Of a stretch of 5,976 nt of DNA, positions 1 to 5,151 are shown piece by piece. The position numbers and the translations under genes are program-made. Location: assembly GCA_003661365.1 (NCBI GenBank), contig QMVZ01000100.1:1-5976 (forward strand). Reading direction: 5' to 3'. Position 1 is the stretch's first letter, and every line of letters begins with the position of its first letter. The notes below the pieces were generated by a model. It ran no database searches and was not told the DNA's origin. It saw nothing but the letters and a program-made list of their open reading frames with translations. The DNA is from Thermoproteota archaeon (lineage in GTDB: Archaea; Korarchaeota; Korarchaeia; Korarchaeales; Korarchaeaceae).

Positions 1-2
1 AA

Positions 3-113
3 ACAGCGATGAGCCAGGGGAAAAGTGTTGTGGAAAAGCATCAATGGACGATGTTTGTCAAGCAAATAAGGATTGAACGGAAGAAAGGCTATGTCCAGTC
101 AAATCCTATCTAA
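3..113 (+). CDS. Possible C-terminal tail of an unidentified gene (partial, 5' end outside window)
   Basis: Frame 3 is open from the window edge to a TAA at 111-113 and gives 36 residues, ending in the basic stretch FVKQIRIERKKGYVQSNPI. I do not recognise the family. The other two forward frames stop earlier (frame 1 within 12 bases, frame 2 at about 76), and this frame ends 24 bp before the convergent aminomutase stop, which is normal spacing for a tail-to-tail gene pair. A 36-codon open frame can occur by chance, so confidence is limited; sequence to the left would settle it. Confidence 0.4.
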   Translation, partial: TAMSQGKSVVEKHQWTMFVKQIRIERKKGYVQSNPI

Positions 114-137
114 TTAGCTTTAGCTATAGATATCAGC

Positions 138-2018
138 CTAGTAGTAATACCAGATGGATTGGTAATCTTCTGGGTTCTCTCCTCTCTTCTTTAGGTTGTC
201 TAGGTACATCTTTATCGAAACTATGTCGGTGTATATGTACGGGTTTACTAAAGCTATGTTCTTCTCCCATGGATGCCATAGGTAAACTCTCCTGCCGTCG
301 GGCCTTATCATTATGAGTTCATGATCCTGCCAGGACCTCAGGTGGTTCTTGCCCAGTCTTGGGACATTGAAAACTGGTTCTTCTGTTCGATATATGCCTG
401 GAAGGAGCCTTGCCTCCTCTTTCCTTTCTTGCATGATCCTTGCAACTGGAACTATGTAGTCCTTGTGTTCCCACTTCCCCTTTGGATAGAAGCAGTAGTA
501 AGGGTCTATCCCTGCCTTCTTCAGAGCTATCCTAAGGGCCACTGTCTCAAACCTCCTGCTGTCCCACTGGGTGAAAACCTGCTGGTTGTAAACGTAAATT
601 CCTTGCTTCCTAAGCTTTTTCACCGCTTCAACAAGCTCAGGCGTTATCTCGTAAGCTGATTCAACGTGGGTTACGTAGTAGATGAAGCGCCTCCCTTCTT
701 CGTAAAATGATCCTAGCATCTCAGCCGTCTCGTCTGTAACCCTAAACGGTAACGTGACAACTATCCTAGAAGCTATCCTTATGCTTGTTATGTGTTCCAT
801 CTCTGCAAATCTTTCAAGTATTCTCTCAAGCATTTGATCGCTCAAAACAAGGGGCTCCCCTCCAGTTATCAAAACATCCATGATCTGTGGATGCTCAGCA
901 TACCAGTCAAGGGCGGCCTCCAAAACTTCCCTCGAAGGCATTGCACCAGGCTCTAACGGACCAGTTATCTCCCAATTCCTCTGGCAGTACACGCAAATTT
1001 GCGGACAGGAATCATATGGCTTTATTATGGCTACTTTTGGATACCTCCTTGTCACGAGGTCTATAGGAGAGGTATCATGCTCTCCCATGAAGTCCATTGC
1101 GTACTCCCTGTCCTGCCTGTGTTTCGCCATGTTCTCAACGTAATGAATTGGTGGGATAACTTGTGCTCTAACTGCAGCATCGTACTTCCTATGAGGCTCG
1201 TAGTCCATGAGATGCAGATAATAGGGAGTTATTCCGAAGGGAATTTGGTATTCGGTCGCCATCTTAATGGCTTTCTTCTCCTCCTCTGTGAGCATTATCA
1301 GCTTTTCAAGCTTCTCAAGGGCATTCTTTCCCCTGAAGATGTGCTTGTAGTGCCACCTATATTCTTGCCAATCCTCTAGCGATGCTCCAAAGAAATCAAG
1401 TATTCTTTTCCTGTTCTGCTTTCTTTTCTCAATGATCTCCGGATCAAGACCGCTTGGATACCTCTTCAGCCACCTGTCTATCCTGCTTCCAAGCTTGTCT
1501 AAGTAGTCGGATCTTGCCCTTCCTGCTTCTCTTCCTTTTATCTTACTGAAGTCAAAGTATTCTATTCCCTCAGCCAAGAAGGAAGGGTATATCGAGGGTC
1601 TTCCCATTATGGCTTTGAAAAGATGCTTAAACTCAAGCACAAATCCCTCGTCGACCTTCTCAATAACCTCATTCTCTCCTCTTGCTAAGCGCCACAAATA
1701 TTCAAGAGAACTAACTCCCGATAAAATCTCATTTCTCTTTGAAATTAAGTTTTTAAAAGTCCTAATGGCCTCAAAGGCTATTGACTGCACAAGTAGATGT
1801 GTTTCTACCTCTTTTGACCTATATCTCCACTCTAACTTGTTTAGAAACTCGTATAGGCTCTTCCTAGCTTCGTCAAGGGATTTGCTGGTCCTCAATATTT
1901 CGTAAACTTCAGGACACTCTTTCCAAAGTTCTTTTTTCAGATTTAAACTAGATTTTGAGAGTGGATTTAAGATTTCGGTCTCAACTTGCGTCATTAAGAC
2001 CGTGGACACTTCGACCAC
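138..2018 (-). CDS. kamA: KamA-family radical SAM, PLP-dependent aminomutase; probably glutamate 2,3-aminomutase rather than lysine 2,3-aminomutase
   Basis: Cytoplasmic enzyme of 626 residues. KamA-family enzymes move an amino group from carbon 2 to carbon 3 using a [4Fe-4S] cluster, S-adenosylmethionine and PLP. Seen in sequence: the radical SAM cluster motif C338-x3-C342-x2-C345, followed by Arg347 at the position of LAM Arg134 (substrate carboxylate), the GGEP SAM-binding motif at 386-389, and the PLP lysine at Lys557 in RLGKN. The LAM-like core begins near residue 213 (DWQEYRW, then ITPYYLHLMD at 263-272). LAM Asp293 and Asp330, which bind the lysine side chain, align with Lys513 and Asn551; Lys/Asn is the reported glutamate 2,3-aminomutase pattern. 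Residues 1-210 are an extra, charged, probably helical region absent from the roughly 416-residue LAM. The GTG start is chosen because GGAGGA lies 7 nt upstream; the next ATG (codon 9) has no such site. The symbol gives the family only: the substrate is inferred, the family is secure. Confidence 0.95.
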   Translation of the reverse strand: MVEVSTVLMTQVETEILNPLSKSSLNLKKELWKECPEVYEILRTSKSLDEARKSLYEFLNKLEWRYRSKEVETHLLVQSIAFEAIRTFKNLISKRNEILSGVSSLEYLWRLARGENEVIEKVDEGFVLEFKHLFKAIMGRPSIYPSFLAEGIEYFDFSKIKGREAGRARSDYLDKLGSRIDRWLKRYPSGLDPEIIEKRKQNRKRILDFFGASLEDWQEYRWHYKHIFRGKNALEKLEKLIMLTEEEKKAIKMATEYQIPFGITPYYLHLMDYEPHRKYDAAVRAQVIPPIHYVENMAKHRQDREYAMDFMGEHDTSPIDLVTRRYPKVAIIKPYDSCPQICVYCQRNWEITGPLEPGAMPSREVLEAALDWYAEHPQIMDVLITGGEPLVLSDQMLERILERFAEMEHITSIRIASRIVVTLPFRVTDETAEMLGSFYEEGRRFIYYVTHVESAYEITPELVEAVKKLRKQGIYVYNQQVFTQWDSRRFETVALRIALKKAGIDPYYCFYPKGKWEHKDYIVPVARIMQERKEEARLLPGIYRTEEPVFNVPRLGKNHLRSWQDHELIMIRPDGRRVYLWHPWEKNIALVNPYIYTDIVSIKMYLDNLKKRGENPEDYQSIWYYY

Positions 2019-2025
2019 GGGGAAT

Positions 2026-2031
2026 TCCTCC
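2026..2031 (-). promoter_or_regulatory. Shine-Dalgarno site of the aminomutase gene, deciding a GTG start
   Basis: On the minus strand GGAGGA ends 7 nt before the GTG at 2018-2016. It is a near-perfect match to the archaeal 16S rRNA 3' end. The alternative ATG at 1994-1992 would be over 30 nt away from it, so GTG is preferred. Confidence 0.8.
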
Positions 2032-2074
2032 GTGTTAAAGATTTAAACTTTATTAGGTAGCTAGCAACTGTTTG

Positions 2075-2086
2075 TTAAAATTTTTT
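2075..2086 (-). promoter_or_regulatory. Weak candidate TATA element for the aminomutase gene
   Basis: The minus strand reads AAAAAATTTTAA here. An initiation site about 25 nt downstream would fall near 2053, giving a leader of about 35 nt that includes the Shine-Dalgarno site. Competing candidates are CTTTATGG (2119-2112) and CTTTATAAG (2237-2229), which would give longer leaders. The choice is uncertain. Confidence 0.3.
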
Positions 2087-2100
2087 ACCATATCTTGGTT

Positions 2101-2113
2101 TGGAAAGTTTCCA
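2101..2113. promoter_or_regulatory. Candidate operator: perfect 13-bp odd palindrome TGGAAAGTTTCCA
   Basis: TGGAAA and TTTCCA are exact inverted arms around a central G. The site lies about 85 bp upstream of the aminomutase start, beside its candidate TATA elements. It has the 13-bp length and general form of Lrp/feast-famine (FFRP) sites: compared with the Pyrococcus FL11 pattern TGAAA-N3-TTTCA (from memory), it differs only by a symmetric A-to-G change in each arm. The regulator assignment is an inference. Confidence 0.4.
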
Positions 2114-2142
2114 TAAAGTGCTCCCCGTAATCCAACGTGACT

Positions 2143-2157
2143 GTTAATGATCATAAC
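2143..2157. repeat. Imperfect palindrome GTTAATGATCATAAC
   Basis: The core ATGATCAT (2147-2154) is a perfect 8-bp palindrome. GTT and AAC extend it if one A is looped out on the left. A further pair, AACGT (2134-2138) and ACGTT (2156-2160), is inverted but not centred on the same point. It may be a protein-binding site in mid-intergenic DNA; chance in AT-rich sequence is possible. Confidence 0.2.
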
Positions 2158-2246
2158 GTTTTTTCTCAATTAGAGCACGCCTTCTGGTTAAGTACGCTAA
2201 CGGTTCAGGGTTCGAAGGACTTTTCGCTCTTATAAAGTAAATTTTT

Positions 2247-2270
2247 TGAAATTAAAACTTATATATTTCA
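2247..2270. promoter_or_regulatory. Inverted repeat TGAAAT-N12-ATTTCA enclosing the importer TATA box
   Basis: Exact 6-bp arms at 2247-2252 and 2265-2270 bracket the BRE/TATA region. The half-site TGAAA/TTTCA is the one reported for the Pyrococcus feast-famine regulator FL11, though the spacer here is longer than its 3 bp. A protein bound here would be expected to block TBP/TFB. Because the arms are AT-rich and partly overlap the TATA box, some of the symmetry could be coincidental. Confidence 0.35.
2253..2266 (+). promoter_or_regulatory. Archaeal promoter (BRE plus TATA box) of the importer operon
   Basis: TTATATAT at 2259-2266 is preceded by TAAAAC as the likely BRE. Archaeal initiation normally falls 22-27 nt downstream of the TATA centre, so transcription should begin about 2287-2290, giving a leader of roughly 60 nt before the ATG at 2348. 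This is the best promoter in the window. Confidence 0.75.
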
Positions 2271-2290
2271 CGTACAAAACACTAATTATT

Positions 2291-2306
2291 CCAGTCAAGG
2301 GACTGG
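2291..2306 (+). promoter_or_regulatory. Perfect inverted repeat CCAGTC-AAGG-GACTGG at the predicted transcription start
   Basis: Two exact 6-bp arms are separated by 4 nt, with arm centres 10 bp apart, one helical turn. It sits immediately after the predicted initiation point. As DNA it suits a dimeric repressor acting at the start site; as RNA it would form a GC-rich hairpin with a tetraloop at the extreme 5' end of the transcript, possibly aiding stability. No known regulator motif was recognised. Confidence 0.5.
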
Positions 2307-2336
2307 ATCGTGTAGATCTCATCGAGAGAGCCCAGA

Positions 2337-2341
2337 AGGTG
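2337..2341 (+). promoter_or_regulatory. Shine-Dalgarno site of the binding-protein gene
   Basis: AGGTG lies 6 nt before the ATG at 2348, supporting this start. Confidence 0.65.
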
Positions 2342-2347
2342 TGAGAA

Positions 2348-3631
2348 ATGGAAGCGAAGGTATGGGGAATCCTTCTTGTTGTATTGTTCTTAGTGGGTCT
2401 CGGAGCTGGTTACTTGATTGCACCAAAGCCAGAAGCTGTCGCCCCTCCCACTACACCGCCTCCTCCTGAAGAGGAGGAGTATGTTATTGGATTAGCCATT
2501 GCTGTCACGGGTGGTTATGCCGTTGATGGACCTAGAAGAAGAAACGCCGCCATCCTAGCTATTGAGGAGATTAACAGGATTCTAGAGGAGGCTGGCTGCC
2601 CAGTAAGGCTAACATACATCCATGAGGACACAAAGACCTCTGCTGAAGGATCTTTGGCTGCTTTTGAGAAGCTATCTGCCGCAGGAGTCAAGATGGTAAT
2701 AGGACCCCTAGCTACAAGCGAGTGCAAGGCTATCCTAGATTACGCTCAATCTCACAAGATGGTGGCTGTAAGCCCATCCAGCACTGGTACAGCAGCAATG
2801 GTGGCAGGAGACTTCGTGTACAGGGCGCCCTCTCCTGACAAGTATCAGGGACCTGCCCTAGCCAACATACTATGGCAACAAGGCATAAGGAAACTAGTCA
2901 TAATGGCTAGGAACGATGACTATGGCGTTGGTCTAGCTGACTTAACAGCTGAGAACTTCGAGAAGCTAGGAGGACAGGCTGAGAAGATAATCTACGATCA
3001 CACGCTTCCTGACCTAAGCGCAGATGTGGAGAGGGCGAGCGCAGCTGTTGCGAACTTCGGAGCTGATGAGGAGACAGCAGTACTCGTAATAGCTTTCGAC
3101 GACGACGGGATCAAGATCCTTGAGGCAGCCAGGCTTGATCCGACTTTGAGTTCTGTCAGGTGGTTCGGACCTGACTCAATGAAGAGGGCCACATTCTTGC
3201 CACCAAAGGCCAAGGAAGACGTAGCTCTCTTCCTGCAGAGCGTTCACTTCATGGTGACAACCCCGGCGGTTGGAGCAAAGGACAACCCACTCGTACAGGA
3301 GTTCATCACCAAGTACACTGAGAGGTTTGGAGAGTCACCTGAAGCAAGCACATATGCCTTCTATGCATATGATGCTGCTTGGGTTGCAGGTCTAACCGTT
3401 CTAGTAGCTCACAAGTACGACGGAGAGGTCTTCCAGAAGCTGTTGCCTCACATAGCCAAGCACTTCTACGGCGTAACCGGATGGAAGCTGCTAGATGAGT
3501 ACGGAGACGCTGCTATACCAATATACGATATTGTAGCACCGAGAAAGCTTCCTGACGGAACTTGGACATTCGAGACTATAGGGAAGTACGACGGAACCAC
3601 TAAATCGATCACGCTGTACGAACAGCCTTAG
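2348..3631 (+). CDS. livK: Extracellular substrate-binding protein of a branched-chain-amino-acid-type ABC importer (type 1 periplasmic binding fold)
   Basis: 427 residues. It captures the solute outside the cell and delivers it to the LivH/LivM permease. Residues 6-25 form one hydrophobic segment, then a Pro/Thr/Glu linker (about 27-44, including PPTTPPPPEEEE) leads to the LivK/Peripla_BP_6-like domain (about 45-425): first strand YVIGLAIAVTGGYAVDGPRR, VIGPLATSE at 117-125, SPSSTGTA at 142-149 where LivJ has ligand-contacting Ser/Thr, and RNDDYGVGLA at 188-197. The segment ends in GLGAGYLIAP with no lipobox Cys, so it is probably held by an uncleaved or non-lipid anchor. Its two cysteines, Cys84 and Cys126, could form a disulfide. 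About 22 of 24 Lys codons are AAG, fitting high expression. It is first in the operon. The family is clear; the ligand is not readable and may be Leu/Ile/Val, another amino acid or a related solute. Confidence 0.93.
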   Translation: MEAKVWGILLVVLFLVGLGAGYLIAPKPEAVAPPTTPPPPEEEEYVIGLAIAVTGGYAVDGPRRRNAAILAIEEINRILEEAGCPVRLTYIHEDTKTSAEGSLAAFEKLSAAGVKMVIGPLATSECKAILDYAQSHKMVAVSPSSTGTAAMVAGDFVYRAPSPDKYQGPALANILWQQGIRKLVIMARNDDYGVGLADLTAENFEKLGGQAEKIIYDHTLPDLSADVERASAAVANFGADEETAVLVIAFDDDGIKILEAARLDPTLSSVRWFGPDSMKRATFLPPKAKEDVALFLQSVHFMVTTPAVGAKDNPLVQEFITKYTERFGESPEASTYAFYAYDAAWVAGLTVLVAHKYDGEVFQKLLPHIAKHFYGVTGWKLLDEYGDAAIPIYDIVAPRKLPDGTWTFETIGKYDGTTKSITLYEQP

Positions 3632-3632
3632 A

Positions 3633-3654
3633 TCCCCTCCCCCTTCCCTTTTTT
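3633..3654 (+). terminator. Pyrimidine tract ending in six T: probable partial terminator after the binding-protein gene
   Basis: 22 consecutive pyrimidines start two bases after the stop codon and end in TTTTTT at 3649-3654. Archaeal RNA polymerase terminates at T-rich non-template tracts without needing a hairpin. Since livG starts only 17 nt later with no visible promoter of its own, partial termination would yield excess binding-protein mRNA over the rest of the operon. The degree of termination is inferred. Confidence 0.55.
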
Positions 3655-3656
3655 GT

Positions 3657-3662
3657 AAGGTG
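3657..3662 (+). promoter_or_regulatory. Shine-Dalgarno site of livG
   Basis: AAGGTG lies 8 nt before the ATG at 3671, directly after the T-run. Confidence 0.7.
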
Positions 3663-3670
3663 TTAAGTTT

Positions 3671-4429
3671 ATGTCGGAACTTCTGAATGTTCAGGACGTC
3701 GCTAAGTACTTTGGCGGCATTAAGGCCGTCGATGGAGTTAGTTTTACGTTAAATGAGGGAGAGATAGTCGGACTCATAGGGCCAAACGGCTCAGGCAAGA
3801 CAACTCTTATTAACGTGATCTCAGGGGTATATAAGCCCGATAGAGGAAGAATAATCTTCGAAGGAGAAGATATAACTGGAATGGACCCTTGGGACATTTT
3901 TCACAAGGGAATTGTTAGGAGCTTTCAAATTCCAAGGCTTTTCCACAAGATGCTTGTAGTGGAAAATGTAATGGTTCCCCACAGGAACCAGAGGGGTGAG
4001 AATCCTCTCATAGCCCCCTTTCATAGTATGTGGAAGCCCCAAGAAGAGGAACTGGCTAGAACAACGCTGGGAACGATAATGGATTTTCAGCTCTCAAGGG
4101 TTAGGAGAAACTGGGCAAGCGAGCTGAGCGGCGGACAAATGAAGCTTGTTGAAATGACCAGGTCACTCATGTCAGAACCAAAACTGCTGCTCTTAGACGA
4201 GCCGGTTGCAGGCGTAGCACCAAAGCTTGCAAGGGAGATATTTTCCCACATTGTGAGGCTTAGGAATGAATATGACCTTACTTTCCTGATAATAGAGCAC
4301 AGGCTCGACCTTCTATTCGATTATGTTGAGAGAGTAATGGTAATGAATTATGGAAAGATAATCTATGACGGGGACCCTGAGGGGGTCCATAAGGATCCAA
4401 AAGTCATAGAGGCCTACCTAGGTGAGTGA
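3671..4429 (+). CDS. livG: LivG-type ATP-binding subunit of the amino-acid ABC importer
   Basis: 252 residues, usual LivG length. Cytoplasmic ATPase that pairs with LivF on the inner face of the permeases. All motifs are intact: Walker A GPNGSGKT at 37-44, Q-loop Gln86 in RSFQIPRLF, signature LSGGQ at 152-156, Walker B LLLLDEP at 172-178, D-loop VAGVAP and switch His210 in IIEHRLD. The FGG(I/L)KAVDGVSF start (14-25), the RSFQ..RLF run after the helical insert, and the long 100-150 segment are typical of LivG and separate it from LivF. The preceding 39-bp gap contains a terminator-like tract, so it probably depends on read-through from the upstream promoter. Its last codons carry the Shine-Dalgarno site of the next gene, 3 bp away. 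Confidence 0.95.
   Translation: MSELLNVQDVAKYFGGIKAVDGVSFTLNEGEIVGLIGPNGSGKTTLINVISGVYKPDRGRIIFEGEDITGMDPWDIFHKGIVRSFQIPRLFHKMLVVENVMVPHRNQRGENPLIAPFHSMWKPQEEELARTTLGTIMDFQLSRVRRNWASELSGGQMKLVEMTRSLMSEPKLLLLDEPVAGVAPKLAREIFSHIVRLRNEYDLTFLIIEHRLDLLFDYVERVMVMNYGKIIYDGDPEGVHKDPKVIEAYLGE
4421..4426 (+). promoter_or_regulatory. Shine-Dalgarno site of livF inside the end of livG
   Basis: GGTGAG encodes the last Gly-Glu of livG and lies 6 nt before the livF ATG at 4433. With only 3 nt between the stop and start codons, translational coupling of the two ATPases, which are needed in equal amounts, is likely. Confidence 0.65.
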
Positions 4430-4432
4430 GGG

Positions 4433-5149
4433 ATGGTTGCGGTTATAGAATCGCGTCGCATAACTGCTGGGTATGGAAAGGCCGTGATAATAAGAGATGT
4501 TGACATAAAAGTGGAGGAGGGAAAGATAACAGCGATAGTAGGACCAAACGGATCTGGAAAAAGCACGTTCTTGAAAACTGTGTTTGGACTTACAAGGGTG
4601 TTTAAGGGTTGTATAATGTACGATGGAAAGGACGTAACCCGCCTTGCTCCTGAAGAAAGGGCAAGGATGGGCCTTGGCTATGTCCCGCAAGTTAACAACG
4701 TATTTCCAAACCTAACGGTATTGGAAAACCTTGAAATGGGAGCCTATGCAATGAAGGACAAGGAACAGGTGAGGGCAGAGATAGAAGAGATGATGGAGAT
4801 CTTCCCCATCTTAAGGGAGAGGAAGAAGCAGAAGGCAGGATCCCTAAGCGGGGGAGAAAGACAAATGCTTGCAATGGCAATGGCCCTAATGGGAAAGCCA
4901 AAGGTTCTTCTTTTGGACGAACCAGCAGCAGCTCTGGCCCCTAAGGTCGTAAACCAAATATTCTCAAGGATAAGAGAGATAGTCAACTCTGGTATAACTG
5001 TGCTGTTGGTCGAACAACATGCTAGAAGGGCTTTGAGCTTGTGCGACATGGGGTATGTGATGTCGAGCGGAAGGGTAGTGATGAAAGGACCTGGCTCAGA
5101 GCTTCTGTCGGATGAGAAGTTCATCGAAGCTTTCTTGGGGAGGGCATAA
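4433..5149 (+). CDS. livF: LivF-type ATP-binding subunit of the amino-acid ABC importer
   Basis: 238 residues, usual LivF length. Second cytoplasmic ATPase, expected to form a heterodimer with LivG. Motifs are complete: Walker A GPNGSGKS at 37-44, Q-loop Gln86 in GYVPQVNNVFPNLTV, signature LSGGE at 138-142, Walker B VLLLDEP at 158-164, and switch His196 in LLVEQHARRAL. The GY(G/A)KA start near residue 13, the G(L/Y)VPQ...FP.LTV..NL stretch and the VEQ(H/N) ending are characteristic of LivF. It starts 3 bp after livG and its stop is 2 bp before the TTG start of livH, so it is tightly packed within the operon. Cys60 and Cys204 have no evident role. Confidence 0.95.
   Translation: MVAVIESRRITAGYGKAVIIRDVDIKVEEGKITAIVGPNGSGKSTFLKTVFGLTRVFKGCIMYDGKDVTRLAPEERARMGLGYVPQVNNVFPNLTVLENLEMGAYAMKDKEQVRAEIEEMMEIFPILRERKKQKAGSLSGGERQMLAMAMALMGKPKVLLLDEPAAALAPKVVNQIFSRIREIVNSGITVLLVEQHARRALSLCDMGYVMSSGRVVMKGPGSELLSDEKFIEAFLGRA
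5137..5144 (+). promoter_or_regulatory. Shine-Dalgarno site of livH, deciding a TTG start
   Basis: GGGGAGGG, within the end of livF, places its GGAGG core (5139-5143) 8 nt before the TTG at 5152. The next in-frame ATG (5173) has only pyrimidine-rich sequence ahead of it, so TTG is the better start. Confidence 0.7.
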
Positions 5150-5151
5150 CA

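Larger units (their letters stand above)
2019..2347. other. Divergent intergenic control region between aminomutase and importer operon
   Basis: 329 bp, AT-rich, with no convincing reading frame on either strand. It holds a strong plus-strand TATA box (2259-2266), a weak minus-strand promoter candidate (2075-2086), and four inverted repeats listed separately. A second TATA-like string, TATAAAG at 2231-2237, also reads as CTTTATAAG on the minus strand and could serve either direction. No tRNA, riboswitch or small RNA was recognised. The 2160-2225 part shows nothing I can name. Confidence 0.75.

Noticed and set aside
115..126. TAGCTTTAGCTA inverted repeat between the two convergent stop codons, a possible terminator.
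   Set aside because: The loop would be only 2 nt, the stem is AT-rich, and no T-run follows on either strand.
903..913. CCAGTCAAGGG is repeated exactly at 2291-2301, hinting at a shared regulatory site.
   Set aside because: The copy at 903 is inside the aminomutase coding sequence (Ala-Leu-Asp-Trp codons) and lacks the second palindrome arm; an 11-bp match is likely chance.
321..1905. Several plus-strand open frames of 87-126 codons opposite the aminomutase.
   Set aside because: They overlap a well-supported family member on the other strand, look low-complexity or Cys/Leu/Ser-rich as antisense frames do, and match no family I know.
2001..2019. CGTGG-N9-CCACG inverted repeat at the start of the aminomutase gene, a possible start-codon-masking hairpin.
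   Set aside because: The stem is only 5 bp with a 9-nt loop and leaves the Shine-Dalgarno site free; too weak to call, especially at high temperature.
2199..2220. GGTTCAGGGTTCGAAGGAC resembles a tRNA T-arm, suggesting a tRNA fragment or attachment site.
   Set aside because: The bases flanking TTCGAAG do not pair as a T-stem, and there is no anticodon arm, D-arm or acceptor stem nearby.
4418..5124. Minus-strand open frames opposite livF.
   Set aside because: livF has all ABC ATPase motifs intact in its own frame; these antisense frames have no recognisable domain or credible start signal.
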